DNA of 64,000 nt from Dorea longicatena (GCF_025150085.1 NZ_CP102280.1:387001-451000), one strand, 5' to 3'; shown: positions 19,931 through 29,572, counted from the first letter of the stretch. Made by a program: numbers and translations. Notes: generated by a model from the sequence alone, not told the origin.

Positions 19931-21172
19931 ATGAAAGAAAAGAAAAAATTATCACTGGCTGCACAGATATTCATTGCACTGGTTTTGGCGGTCATTGCAG
20001 GATTACTGATGCAGAAATACGCAAATTTTGCGGAAACTTATATCAAGCCATTTGGTACGATCTTTCTGAATTTACTGAAATTCATTGTCGTTCCGATTGT
20101 ACTGTTTTCCATTATGTGTGGAATTATTTCCATGAAGGACATTAAAAAGGTCGGATCGATTGGAGCAAAGACAGTCGTTTACTATATGTGTACGACAGCA
20201 TTTGCCATTACATTCGGACTTATTGGGGCAAATATGTTCAAAGGAGCATTTCCGAAGATTGCGACAACAGATCTTTCTTATAAAGCAGATCAGACGATCT
20301 CACTGATGGATACGATTGTAAATATCTTCCCATCAAATTTTGTATCACCGATGGTGGAGGCAAATATGCTCCAGGTGATCGTGACGGCACTGATTCTTGG
20401 ATTTGGAATTATCCTTCTGGGGGAAGGTGAAAGAAATACAAGACTGGTAACAGCCTGTAATGATCTGAATGATGTATTTATGAAATGTATGGAGATGATC
20501 CTGAAGTTATCACCGATTGGTGTGTTCTGTCTGCTGAGTCCGGTCATTGCTTCAAACGGGCCGGCGATCATCGGTTCACTCGCGATGGTACTTCTGGCTG
20601 CTTATGTATGCTACATCATCCATGCAGTAGTTGTATATTCGTTTGCAGTAAAGACAATGGGTGGAATGAGCCCGTTAAAATTCTTTAAGGGAATGCTTCC
20701 GGCAATCATGTTCGCATTCTCAAGTTCTTCATCTGTCGGAACACTTCCGATTAATATGGAATGCGTAGAAAACATGGGAGCATCCAAAGAAGTATCTTCT
20801 TTCGTACTTCCGCTTGGAGCTACGATTAACATGGACGGAACTGCAATCTATCAGGGCGTGTGTGCGATCTTTATTGCATCATGCTATGGCATCCATCTGA
20901 CGCTTCCGCAGATGCTGACGATGATCCTGACTGCAACGCTGGCTTCCATCGGTACTGCAGGAGTTCCGGGAGCAGGTATGGTTATGCTCGCAATGGTACT
21001 TGCCTCAGTCGGACTTCCGGTTGACGGAATCGCACTGGTTGCCGGCGTGGACCGTATCTTTGATATGGGACGTACGGTGGTTAATATTACAGGGGATGCG
21101 TCTTGTAGTATTATTGTTTCGAATATGGAACGGAAGAAAGATGCAAAGAGAGAAATCGCGAACGGTCTGTAG
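19931..21172 (+). CDS. Dicarboxylate/amino-acid:cation symporter (DAACS, GltP type)
   Basis: Secondary transporter of 413 residues for glutamate, aspartate or C4-dicarboxylates with cations. The serine-rich reentrant loop AIMFAFSSSSSVGTLPI is at about 258-274, followed by the helix LPLGATINMDGTAIYQGV (NMDGT motif) and the second reentrant loop IGTAGVPGAGMVML. The ending VAGVDRIFDMGRTVVNITGD is the family's TM8 substrate-binding block. Substrate within the family cannot be fixed. Terminator at 21246-21291. Confidence 0.92.
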   Translation: MKEKKKLSLAAQIFIALVLAVIAGLLMQKYANFAETYIKPFGTIFLNLLKFIVVPIVLFSIMCGIISMKDIKKVGSIGAKTVVYYMCTTAFAITFGLIGANMFKGAFPKIATTDLSYKADQTISLMDTIVNIFPSNFVSPMVEANMLQVIVTALILGFGIILLGEGERNTRLVTACNDLNDVFMKCMEMILKLSPIGVFCLLSPVIASNGPAIIGSLAMVLLAAYVCYIIHAVVVYSFAVKTMGGMSPLKFFKGMLPAIMFAFSSSSSVGTLPINMECVENMGASKEVSSFVLPLGATINMDGTAIYQGVCAIFIASCYGIHLTLPQMLTMILTATLASIGTAGVPGAGMVMLAMVLASVGLPVDGIALVAGVDRIFDMGRTVVNITGDASCSIIVSNMERKKDAKREIANGL

Positions 21173-21245
21173 ATCTGCAGAACCAGTCTGGATGGAGTTT
21201 TGTGGCTTTTTTAGTGTCCCTGGTGGCTCGTAATAAGAATGAAAT

Positions 21246-21291
21246 AATAGGTGTTTCCAGTATGTGTGCTGGAAGCACCTATTATTTTTTG
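21246..21291 (+). terminator. Terminator after the DAACS symporter gene
   Basis: AATAGGTGTTTCCAG pairs with CTGGAAGCACCTATT over an 8 nt loop (one G-T pair), then six T. Confidence 0.85.
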
Positions 21292-21330
21292 CTTTTTAAA
21301 GCTGTTTGGGTGTTACCCGGTAATTGGGCA

Positions 21331-21482
21331 AAAAAATAGGACTGCATTGTTTGGGAGGAGTGCAGTCCTGAGGAAAAAGTTATGAAAAAGATTTAAATGT
21401 TTTGTTCTCTTGAACAATTATTAGTATAGAGGCGAATTGTGATGAAAGTGTGATGGAAGTGGGGAGAAAATGTTAATAATTT
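21331..21482. repeat. Left long direct repeat flanking the CRISPR-Cas locus
   Basis: About 150 bp that match 29251-29400 with almost no gaps, roughly 85% identical by hand. It opens with a perfect 8 bp hairpin GGACTGCA/TGCAGTCC, then the box GAGGAAAAAGTTATGAAAAA, then a small hairpin TTGTTC-TCTT-GAACAA. It lies between the symporter terminator and the CRISPR genes. Confidence 0.8.
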
Positions 21483-21519
21483 GAGATTGGAAAATAACGG
21501 AAGAAGAAGTTTAAAAAAT

Positions 21520-21571
21520 AATTATAATATATAAGGTGAGGAGACTATACCACACCTTATATATTATAATT
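21520..21571. repeat. 19 bp perfect inverted repeat upstream of the tracrRNA gene
   Basis: The arms 21520-21538 and 21553-21571 are exact reverse complements (AATTATAATATATAAGGTG) around a 14 nt loop. No T-run follows, so it is not a standard terminator. It could be a cruciform, an operator or the end of an old insertion. It lies between the left direct repeat and the end of the tracrRNA. Confidence 0.75.
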
Positions 21572-21656
21572 AATGAAAGAACGGTAGTGATAAATTTATT
21601 GAAAAAGTAATAAAAAATAGCTTGGATAGTTAGTAAAGAAGATATATACTATAAAT

Positions 21657-21771
21657 AAAAAAAGCCTGTATTACTACAGGCTCATCCACACACTGTGGGT
21701 CACATCAAGTGACGATTTGAATTAAATTCTTATTTGAACTTATGATGTAAATTTAGTATGGTACTAAACTT
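21657..21771 (-). ncRNA. tracrRNA of the type II-A system
   Basis: On the minus strand, about 115 nt divergent from cas9. Read on the plus strand, 21733-21771 resembles the CRISPR repeat (TTTGA, ATGATGTAAA and GTATGGTAC in order), so the transcript is an anti-repeat. Downstream hairpins are GTCAC-TTGAT-GTGAC and CCACA/TGTGG, then the terminator AGCCTGTA/TACAGGCT (21663-21682) with seven T. A consensus promoter lies at 21778-21806. Cas9 needs this RNA to pair with crRNA and for RNase III processing. Confidence 0.9.
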
Positions 21772-21777
21772 GTTTTT

Positions 21778-21806
21778 AGTATAAATCAGCAATATGAAAA
21801 TGTCAA
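21778..21806 (-). promoter_or_regulatory. tracrRNA promoter
   Basis: On the minus strand TTGACA (21801-21806), a 17 bp spacer and TATACT (21778-21783). Start is expected near 21771, at the edge of the anti-repeat. The same 50 bp must also contain cas9 expression signals on the other strand, where no strong promoter is obvious. Confidence 0.85.
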
Positions 21807-21826
21807 CAAAATAGGAGGAAAATTTT

Positions 21827-24800
21827 ATGGAACAGGAGTACTATTTAGGACTGGATATGGGAACCGGATCTGTAGGATGGGCTGTTACAGATTCGGAATA
21901 TCATGTCTTGCGTAAACATGGAAAAGCACTATGGGGAGTCCGATTATTTGAAAGTGCATCGACAGCAGAAGAACGAAGAATGTTCCGAACATCAAGAAGA
22001 AGACTAGATCGAAGAAACTGGAGAATTGAAATTTTACAGGAAATTTTTGCAGAGGAAATAAGTAAGAAAGATCCAGGATTTTTCTTGCGAATGAAAGAAA
22101 GCAAATATTATCCAGAAGATAAGCGAGATATCAATGGAAATTGTCCGGAACTGCCATATGCATTATTTGTTGATGACGATTTTACAGATAAAGATTATCA
22201 TAAAAAATTTCCGACAATTTATCATCTCAGGAAAATGTTGATGAATACAGAGGAGACACCGGATATCCGGTTGGTGTATCTGGCAATTCATCATATGATG
22301 AAGCATAGGGGCCATTTCTTGTTATCTGGTGACATTAATGAGATTAAGGAGTTCGGAACGACATTTTCAAAATTGTTGGAGAATATCAAAAATGAGGAAT
22401 TGGATTGGAATCTTGAACTGGGAAAAGAAGAATATGCTGTTGTAGAAAGTATTTTAAAAGATAACATGTTAAACCGATCCACAAAGAAAACCAGATTAAT
22501 AAAAGCATTAAAAGCAAAATCAATATGTGAAAAGGCTGTACTGAATTTATTGGCTGGTGGAACGGTGAAATTGAGTGATATATTTGGTCTTGAAGAATTA
22601 AATGAGACAGAAAGACCGAAGATTTCCTTTGCTGATAATGGATACGATGATTATATCGGAGAAGTTGAAAATGAGCTGGGAGAACAATTCTATATTATAG
22701 AGACGGCAAAAGCAGTGTATGACTGGGCGGTATTAGTTGAAATATTGGGAAAATATACGTCAATTTCAGAAGCGAAAGTAGCAACGTATGAAAAACATAA
22801 ATCGGATTTACAATTTTTGAAAAAGATAGTTCGGAAATATCTGACAAAGGAGGAATATAAAGATATTTTTGTAAGTACGAGTGACAAATTGAAAAATTAC
22901 TCTGCTTATATAGGAATGACGAAAATAAATGGAAAAAAGGTTGATTTGCAGAGCAAACGGTGCAGTAAAGAAGAATTCTATGATTTTATTAAGAAAAACG
23001 TACTTAAAAAGCTAGAAGGACAACCTGAATATGAATATTTGAAAGAAGAGCTAGAAAGAGAAACATTTCTACCAAAACAGGTGAACAGGGATAATGGTGT
23101 AATACCGTATCAGATTCATTTGTACGAGTTGAAAAAGATATTAGGAAATTTACGGGATAAAATAGACCTCATTAAAGAGAACGAAGATAAACTGGTTCAA
23201 TTATTTGAATTCAGAATTCCGTATTATGTTGGTCCGCTGAATAAGATAGATGACGGAAAAGAGGGAAAATTTACATGGGCTGTACGGAAAAGTAATGAAA
23301 AGATATATCCATGGAATTTTGAAAATGTAGTTGATATAGAAGCAAGTGCAGAAAAATTTATCCGGAGAATGACAAATAAGTGTACATATCTGATGGGCGA
23401 AGATGTATTGCCGAAGGATTCATTGCTTTACAGTAAATATATGGTTTTAAATGAATTAAATAATGTAAAGTTGGATGGCGAAAAATTATCTGTAGAATTG
23501 AAACAACGGTTGTATACAGATGTATTTTGTAAGTATCGGAAAGTAACTGTAAAGAAGATAAAAAATTACTTGAAATGTGAAGGTATCATATCCGGCAATG
23601 TCGAAATAACTGGAATTGATGGTGATTTTAAGGCATCGTTAACGGCATATCATGATTTTAAAGAAATCTTGACAGGAACAGAATTGGCTAAAAAGGACAA
23701 AGAAAATATTATTACCAATATAGTATTGTTTGGAGATGATAAAAAGCTGCTGAAAAAGAGACTGAATCGATTATATCCTCAGATTACGCCGAATCAGTTG
23801 AAGAAAATATGTGCGCTATCCTATACAGGCTGGGGAAGATTTTCTAAAAAGTTCTTAGAAGAAATAACAGCTCCAGATCCGGAAACGGGAGAGGTATGGA
23901 ATATCATTACGGCATTGTGGGAATCGAATAATAATCTGATGCAATTATTAAGTAATGAATATCGGTTTATGGAAGAAGTCGAAACATACAATATGGGAAA
24001 ACAGACTAAAACATTGTCGTACGAAACAGTAGAGAATATGTATGTTTCTCCATCTGTGAAAAGACAGATATGGCAGACGCTGAAAATCGTGAAAGAATTA
24101 GAAAAAGTAATGAAAGAATCTCCGAAACGTGTATTTATTGAGATGGCGAGAGAAAAGCAAGAAAGTAAGAGAACCGAATCGCGTAAAAAACAACTAATAG
24201 ATTTGTATAAGGCTTGTAAAAATGAAGAAAAAGATTGGGTAAAAGAACTGGGAGATCAGGAAGAACAGAAATTACGAAGCGATAAGTTGTACCTATATTA
24301 TACGCAAAAGGGTCGTTGTATGTATTCTGGCGAGGTAATAGAACTGAAAGACTTATGGGATAATACAAAATATGATATTGATCATATATATCCACAATCT
24401 AAAACGATGGATGACAGTCTTAATAATCGCGTATTGGTAAAAAAGAAATATAATGCAACAAAATCAGATAAGTATCCATTAAATGAAAATATACGACATG
24501 AGAGAAAAGGCTTTTGGAAGTCACTGTTAGATGGAGGGTTTATAAGTAAAGAAAAATATGAACGCTTAATAAGAAATACAGAATTGAGTCCGGAAGAATT
24601 AGCAGGATTTATTGAAAGGCAGATTGTTGAAACGAGGCAGAGTACAAAAGCTGTAGCGGAAATATTAAAGCAAGTGTTTCCGGAAAGTGAAATTGTATAT
24701 GTCAAAGCAGGTACGGTTTCAAGATTCAGAAAAGATTTTGAATTACTGAAAGTTCGAGAAGTGAATGATTTGCATCACGCAAAGGATGCGTATTTAAATA

Positions 24801-25849
24801 TTGTAGTTGGTAATAGTTATTATGTGAAATTTACTAAGAATGCATCATGGTTTATAAAAGAAAATCCGGGACGTACTTACAACTTAAAAAAGATGTTTAC
24901 ATCAGGTTGGAATATTGAACGAAATGGAGAAGTTGCATGGGAAGTCGGGAAAAAAGGAACAATTGTAACGGTAAAACAAATAATGAATAAAAATAATATA
25001 TTGGTGACAAGACAGGTTCATGAAGCGAAAGGTGGGCTGTTTGATCAGCAGATTATGAAAAAAGGAAAAGGTCAGATTGCTATAAAGGAAACTGATGAAC
25101 GTCTTGCATCAATAGAAAAGTATGGAGGCTATAATAAAGCTGCCGGGGCATATTTTATGCTGGTAGAATCTAAAGATAAAAAAGGAAAAACAATTCGAAC
25201 GATAGAATTTATACCATTATATTTAAAGAATAAAATCGAGTCGGATGAATCAATAGCATTGAACTTTTTAGAAAAAGGCAGAGGTTTGAAAGAACCAAAG
25301 ATACTATTGAAAAAAATTAAGATTGATACATTATTTGATGTGGACGGATTCAAAATGTGGTTGTCTGGAAGAACAGGGGACAGACTACTATTTAAATGTG
25401 CAAATCAATTGATTTTGGATGAGAAAATAATTGTAACAATGAAAAAAATTGTAAAGTTTATTCAAAGGAGACAAGAAAATAGAGAATTAAAATTATCTGA
25501 TAAAGATGGAATTGATAATGAAGTACTTATGGAAATATATAACACTTTTGTGGATAAGTTAGAAAACACAGTGTATAGAATACGATTATCCGAACAGGCA
25601 AAAACGCTTATAGATAAACAAAAAGAATTTGAAAGGTTATCACTAGAGGATAAAAGTAGTACTTTGTTTGAAATTTTACATATTTTTCAGTGTCAAAGTA
25701 GTGCGGCCAATTTAAAAATGATAGGCGGACCTGGAAAAGCAGGAATATTAGTTATGAATAATAATATAAGTAAGTGTAACAAAATTTCTATTATAAATCA
25801 GTCTCCAACAGGAATTTTCGAAAATGAGATTGATTTGTTAAAGATATGA
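21827..25849 (+). CDS. cas9: CRISPR-associated endonuclease Cas9 (type II-A)
   Basis: RNA-guided DNA endonuclease of 1340 residues. RuvC-I is YYLGLDMGTGSVGWAV with Asp10; an arginine-rich bridge helix follows (MFRTSRRRLDRRNWRIE, about 51-68); RuvC-II is RVFIEMAREKQESKR; HNH is YDIDHIYPQSKTMDDSLNNR with His853; RuvC-III is LHHAKDAYLN with His984 and Asp987. All catalytic residues are intact, so the protein should cut. AGGAGG precedes ATG 21827. It overlaps cas1 by 4 bp (ATGA). The whole cas block is clearly more AT-rich than its neighbours, which fits transfer. PAM cannot be read from sequence. Confidence 0.97.
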   Translation: MEQEYYLGLDMGTGSVGWAVTDSEYHVLRKHGKALWGVRLFESASTAEERRMFRTSRRRLDRRNWRIEILQEIFAEEISKKDPGFFLRMKESKYYPEDKRDINGNCPELPYALFVDDDFTDKDYHKKFPTIYHLRKMLMNTEETPDIRLVYLAIHHMMKHRGHFLLSGDINEIKEFGTTFSKLLENIKNEELDWNLELGKEEYAVVESILKDNMLNRSTKKTRLIKALKAKSICEKAVLNLLAGGTVKLSDIFGLEELNETERPKISFADNGYDDYIGEVENELGEQFYIIETAKAVYDWAVLVEILGKYTSISEAKVATYEKHKSDLQFLKKIVRKYLTKEEYKDIFVSTSDKLKNYSAYIGMTKINGKKVDLQSKRCSKEEFYDFIKKNVLKKLEGQPEYEYLKEELERETFLPKQVNRDNGVIPYQIHLYELKKILGNLRDKIDLIKENEDKLVQLFEFRIPYYVGPLNKIDDGKEGKFTWAVRKSNEKIYPWNFENVVDIEASAEKFIRRMTNKCTYLMGEDVLPKDSLLYSKYMVLNELNNVKLDGEKLSVELKQRLYTDVFCKYRKVTVKKIKNYLKCEGIISGNVEITGIDGDFKASLTAYHDFKEILTGTELAKKDKENIITNIVLFGDDKKLLKKRLNRLYPQITPNQLKKICALSYTGWGRFSKKFLEEITAPDPETGEVWNIITALWESNNNLMQLLSNEYRFMEEVETYNMGKQTKTLSYETVENMYVSPSVKRQIWQTLKIVKELEKVMKESPKRVFIEMAREKQESKRTESRKKQLIDLYKACKNEEKDWVKELGDQEEQKLRSDKLYLYYTQKGRCMYSGEVIELKDLWDNTKYDIDHIYPQSKTMDDSLNNRVLVKKKYNATKSDKYPLNENIRHERKGFWKSLLDGGFISKEKYERLIRNTELSPEELAGFIERQIVETRQSTKAVAEILKQVFPESEIVYVKAGTVSRFRKDFELLKVREVNDLHHAKDAYLNIVVGNSYYVKFTKNASWFIKENPGRTYNLKKMFTSGWNIERNGEVAWEVGKKGTIVTVKQIMNKNNILVTRQVHEAKGGLFDQQIMKKGKGQIAIKETDERLASIEKYGGYNKAAGAYFMLVESKDKKGKTIRTIEFIPLYLKNKIESDESIALNFLEKGRGLKEPKILLKKIKIDTLFDVDGFKMWLSGRTGDRLLFKCANQLILDEKIIVTMKKIVKFIQRRQENRELKLSDKDGIDNEVLMEIYNTFVDKLENTVYRIRLSEQAKTLIDKQKEFERLSLEDKSSTLFEILHIFQCQSSAANLKMIGGPGKAGILVMNNNISKCNKISIINQSPTGIFENEIDLLKI

Positions 25850-26718
25850 GTTGGCGTATAGTTGTTATTTCTAAACGAGCAAAACTGGATTTACAATTAG
25901 GATATATGGTTGTGCGAAGTGAAGAAGTAACAAAGATAGTTTTAAGCGAGATTTCTACAATATTAATCGAATCTACAGCGGTTTCAATAACGACGAGTTT
26001 AATTGCAGAATTAGCAAAAAGAAAAATTAAAGTGATATTTTGTGATGAAAAAAAGAATCCGTCATGCGAACTGGTAAATTATTATGGAAGTCATGATACG
26101 AGCAACAAAGTCAGAAAACAGATTGCGTGGAAGCAGAATACAAAAGAAACAGTGTGGACTGAAATTGTTACAGAAAAAATAAGGAAACAAAAAGAATTAT
26201 TGGAATTATTAGGAAAGGAAGAATCGGCACTACTTGATAGCTATTTAAAAGAGATTGAATGGAATGACAATACAAACAGGGAAGGACATGCTGCAAAGGT
26301 ATATTTTAATGCGATGTTTGGATTAGATTTTACTCGTACAGAAGACAACTATATTAATGCTGCTTTGAATTATGGCTATTCCATTATTTTGTCTACATTT
26401 ACACGTGAAGTCGTATCAAATGGGTATATTACACAACTGGGGATTTTTCATGATAATATGTTCAATCAGTTTAATCTTGCGTCTGATTTAATGGAACCAT
26501 TTAGAGTTCTGGTTGATCAGGAAGTATATAATATGAGACTTGAACAGTTCGAGCATGAAGAAAAGATGTTGTTAGTAAATATACTAAACAAAGAAATTCA
26601 GATTGATGGAAGAATTCAATATGTAAATAATGCAATAAAGATTTATTGTAAAAGTATATTTGATGCGTTGAATGAAGATGATAGTGCGTTGATTCGATTT
26701 TATAAAATTGAGCTATAG
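25846..26718 (+). CDS. cas1: CRISPR integrase Cas1
   Basis: Spacer-integrating nuclease of 290 residues, type II-A form. Conserved parts are ISTILIESTAVSITTSLIAE, the catalytic Glu in NREGHAAKVYFNAMFG (about 147), His in IFHDNMFNQFNLASDLMEPF with the downstream acidic residues. Forms a complex with Cas2; Csn2 and Cas9 assist in type II-A. Overlaps cas9 by 4 bp and cas2 by 11 bp. Confidence 0.96.
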   Translation: MSWRIVVISKRAKLDLQLGYMVVRSEEVTKIVLSEISTILIESTAVSITTSLIAELAKRKIKVIFCDEKKNPSCELVNYYGSHDTSNKVRKQIAWKQNTKETVWTEIVTEKIRKQKELLELLGKEESALLDSYLKEIEWNDNTNREGHAAKVYFNAMFGLDFTRTEDNYINAALNYGYSIILSTFTREVVSNGYITQLGIFHDNMFNQFNLASDLMEPFRVLVDQEVYNMRLEQFEHEEKMLLVNILNKEIQIDGRIQYVNNAIKIYCKSIFDALNEDDSALIRFYKIEL

Positions 26719-27028
26719 ATTTATGAGAGTATTGGTATTTTTTGATCTTCCGGTTCTTACGAGTGAGAACCGGAGGGCATATGCAAAATTTAGAAGATTT
26801 CTATTGAAGAACGGATTCCTTATGCTTCAGGAATCCGTATACTGTAAACTGGCATTAAATAGTTCTGCAGTCAATGCAATTGTTGACAATGTGCATAAAA
26901 ATAAGCCGGAAGAAGGGTTAATACAGTTATTAACAGTAACAGAAAAGCAGTATGCAAAAATGGATATTATTTTAGGACAGGTGAAAAGTGAAGTCCTGGA
27001 TACGGATGAAAGGTTGGTGATTCTATGA
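26708..27028 (+). CDS. cas2: CRISPR-associated protein Cas2
   Basis: Structural partner of Cas1, 106 residues, ferredoxin-like fold: YRFMRVLVFFDLPVLTSENR, then YAKFRRFLLKNGFLMLQES. The start chosen is TTG at 26708, because type II-A Cas2 proteins begin MSYR(Y/F)MR and this reads exactly so; ATG 26723 would remove that end. It overlaps cas1 by 11 bp and csn2 by 4 bp. Confidence 0.95.
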   Translation: MSYRFMRVLVFFDLPVLTSENRRAYAKFRRFLLKNGFLMLQESVYCKLALNSSAVNAIVDNVHKNKPEEGLIQLLTVTEKQYAKMDIILGQVKSEVLDTDERLVIL

Positions 27029-27696
27029 AACTTGTACATGGAGATTTGTCAGGTGAAATAGTTAATGAGCAAAAAGAATGTGTGGAGTGGATCATAGAAT
27101 CACCGGAACTGTTTTCAAAATATGTAGGAGAATTATATAAGCAAGCCAATAAAGATGAAGGTGAATTTGTATTATCGGAAAATAATAAGGAAATTGACAT
27201 TGCAAAATATTCAGAGATTGTAATAAATCCACTTTCTGTAGAAATAAATAATAGGAAAATTTTAAATAAATTATATGAAGAATTGCACAAGTTGTCTTCC
27301 AATGAAGTGTTATATATGAAAACACTTGAACTGACAAAATTAATACAGGAATATTTGTTAGATTTGGAACAAGAAACGAATTATATACTTGAATTTAATA
27401 ATGAAGTTGAAATGAATGCTTTGTTTAAAGCAGTTGATTTAAAATGTGAAGACAGCGGAGAAGATTTTTTTGAAAGACTTGTAAAATATATAAAAGTACT
27501 TGTAGATTTATTATCTGTAAAATTAGTTGTATTTATTAATGCAAGATGTTTTTTGAATGATGAACGGATAAGGAGGTTATGTGAAGAAATAAAATATATG
27601 GAAATAAAAGGATTGTTTATAGAAAACAGCGAGAAAACTTGCGTGGAGGGGATGGAACGGTATATTATAGATAAAGATAAATGTGAAATTTATTAA
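27025..27696 (+). CDS. csn2: CRISPR adaptation protein Csn2
   Basis: DNA-end-binding tetramer protein of 223 residues, the marker of subtype II-A. The core helices (LYEELHKLSSNEVLYMKTLE; LEQETNYILEFNNEVEMNAL) and the ending KLVVFINARCFLNDERIRRL fit the short Csn2 group. It keeps Cas1-Cas2 acting on free DNA ends during spacer capture. It is the last cas gene; the array leader starts directly after it. Confidence 0.93.
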   Translation: MKLVHGDLSGEIVNEQKECVEWIIESPELFSKYVGELYKQANKDEGEFVLSENNKEIDIAKYSEIVINPLSVEINNRKILNKLYEELHKLSSNEVLYMKTLELTKLIQEYLLDLEQETNYILEFNNEVEMNALFKAVDLKCEDSGEDFFERLVKYIKVLVDLLSVKLVVFINARCFLNDERIRRLCEEIKYMEIKGLFIENSEKTCVEGMERYIIDKDKCEIY

Positions 27697-27756
27697 AATA
27701 TATGGTTTGAGTATCTGATTTTATGCAGGTGATGGCATTTCATTTTTGAATTTGAG
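27697..27756 (+). promoter_or_regulatory. CRISPR leader with ATTTGAG anchor
   Basis: A 60 bp AT-rich leader between csn2 and repeat 1. Its last seven bases (27750-27756) are ATTTGAG, identical to the leader-anchoring sequence known to guide integration in streptococcal type II-A systems. This fixes array orientation: newest spacers are at 27793 and beyond. Confidence 0.85.
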
Positions 27757-29030
27757 GTTTGAGAATGATGTAAAAATGTATGGTACACAAGCGATAGAAA
27801 TATTTGGTGCAGAAAGTGCAGGGTTTGAGAATGATGTAAAAATGTATGGTACACAAGCGAAAAAAAGAAAAGCACACCTGTCACAACAGTTTGAGAATGA
27901 TGTAAAAATGTATGGTACACAAGCTGATAGCATCGGATGATAAATTCTGTTATAGTTTGAGAATGATGTAAAAATGTATGGTACACAAGCTGTACAGCAT
28001 TTCCTTTGTTGTCTTTACCGGTTTGAGAATGATGTAAAAATGTATGGTACACAAGCCATGACAACGGCAGTGGACTTTTTGAAATCGTTTGAGAATGATG
28101 TAAAAATGTATGGTACACAAGCTCTGCAAGAAGCATTTTTCCAGTTGGGTCAGTTTGAGAATGATGTAAAAATGTATGGTACACAAGCAATCCTGAATTT
28201 AATATCTTTATCAAGTTTGTTTGAGAATGATGTAAAAATGTATGGTACACAAGCTTTTCATCCTCTGTAGTTTGGATTCCTGTGTTTGAGAATGATGTAA
28301 AAATGTATGGTACACAAGCATTGCTGGTGGTAATGCGTGGATGAATGCAGTTTGAGAATGATGTAAAAATGTATGGTACACAAGCCAGTTGCGCTTTCTG
28401 GTATGCATATTCCTCGTTTGAGAATGATGTAAAAATGTATGGTACACAAGCTCTGCTAATTCCGTATATGGAACAGGTTTAGTTTGAGAATGATGTAAAA
28501 ATGTATGGTACACAAGCCATAGCCATATTCCAGTCCCTCTGGCTGTAGTTTGAGAATGATGTAAAAATGTATGGTACACAAGCTTATACTTTCCTTTTTC
28601 TTTCAGTCCTTAGTTTGAGAATGATGTAAAAATGTATGGTACACAAGCATAATTGCATTAGCGCAATTAATTGGCTAAGTTTGAGAATGATGTAAAAATG
28701 TATGGTACACAAGCAAGCCGTAGACAGGAAGTTATAGACCATGTGTTTGAGAATGATGTAAAAATGTATGGTACACAAGCACCAGAAGTAACAAGTGCAG
28801 ACACAGTTGTGTTTGAGAATGATGTAAAAATGTATGGTACACAAGCAATGTAATCGGATGTATGTTAGCCTGCCTGGTTTGAGAATGATGTAAAAATGTA
28901 TGGTACACAAGCTACAAGTGCTATGATTAAAATTAATACACCGTTTGAGAATGATGTAAAAATGTATGGTACACAAGCCGGAGATTTCAAAGAGCAACGG
29001 AATGCAGTGTTTGAGAATGATGTAATGGTA
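27757..29030 (+). CRISPR. Type II-A CRISPR array: 19 intact repeats plus one decayed terminal repeat
   Basis: Nineteen 36 bp repeats (begin GTTTGAGAATGATGTA, end ATGGTACACAAGC) look identical; starts run from 27757 to 28943 at 66 or 65 bp. There are 19 spacers, 17 of 30 nt and two of 29 nt (28255-28283 and 28584-28612). The twentieth repeat at 29009 keeps the first 16 nt and ATGGTA but has lost the middle and end. Apparent reading frames across the array on either strand are periodic artefacts. No spacer was seen to match another part of this window. Confidence 0.98.
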
Positions 29031-29120
29031 TGATATATAATTTTTTTGTTGTACTCATAAAAAATAATACAAAAACGTGAAATTTAATCTGGATACGATA
29101 AACAGTAACAAGAGATGTAT

Positions 29121-29154
29121 GTTTGAGAGTGATGTAAAAATATGGTATTAAAAC
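29121..29154 (+). repeat. Isolated degenerate CRISPR repeat beyond the array
   Basis: GTTTGAGAGTGATGTAAAAA then TATGGTA resembles the repeat with one substitution, a 2 nt loss and a changed 3' end. It is 112 bp after the decayed terminal repeat, so the array was once longer or lost a block here. Confidence 0.7.
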
Positions 29155-29184
29155 AAAAAGTTGTGATGATGTCACAACTTTTTG
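29155..29184. terminator. Bidirectional terminator after the CRISPR array
   Basis: AAAAAGTTGTGA and TCACAACTTTTT form a perfect stem with A-run on one side and T-run on the other. Confidence 0.8.
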
Positions 29185-29250
29185 TTAGATATTTCAAAAT
29201 ATACTAATAAAGATGATTTTAATTTAATTAACAATTTAGAACATTAAAAA

Positions 29251-29400
29251 AGGACTGCATTATTTGGGAGGAGTGCAGCCCTGAGGAAAAAGTTATGAAA
29301 AAGATTTAAAGTGTTTGTTCTCTTGAACAATTCCTAGTATAGAATTGAATTGTGATAAAACTGTGATGGAATTAGGAAGAAATTGTTAACAAATTTAGAA
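29251..29400. repeat. Right long direct repeat flanking the CRISPR-Cas locus
   Basis: Same orientation and order as 21331-21482: hairpin GGACTGCA/TGCAGCCC, box GAGGAAAAAGTTATGAAAAA, hairpin TTGTTC-TCTT-GAACAA, then a diverging tail. The stretch from here to 29572 holds no gene. Confidence 0.8.
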
Positions 29401-29572
29401 CATAAAATAAAATACGATCAGATGCACCATAAACCGGGACAGTGTTGAAATCAAAAAGTCCGGGTGTTAGAATTACAACAGATGCTATAGCAGAAGATAT
29501 ATAACGGAAAGATATCAAAGAACACAAGAAAGAACACGGAATATACGAACATACACCAAGGAGGAATACACC

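Noticed and set aside
27693..28997. Long open frames across the CRISPR array on both strands with repeating peptide units
   Set aside because: They result from 36 bp repeats and 30 bp spacers with period 66, divisible by three. No ribosome sites; the two 29 nt spacers break the frame.
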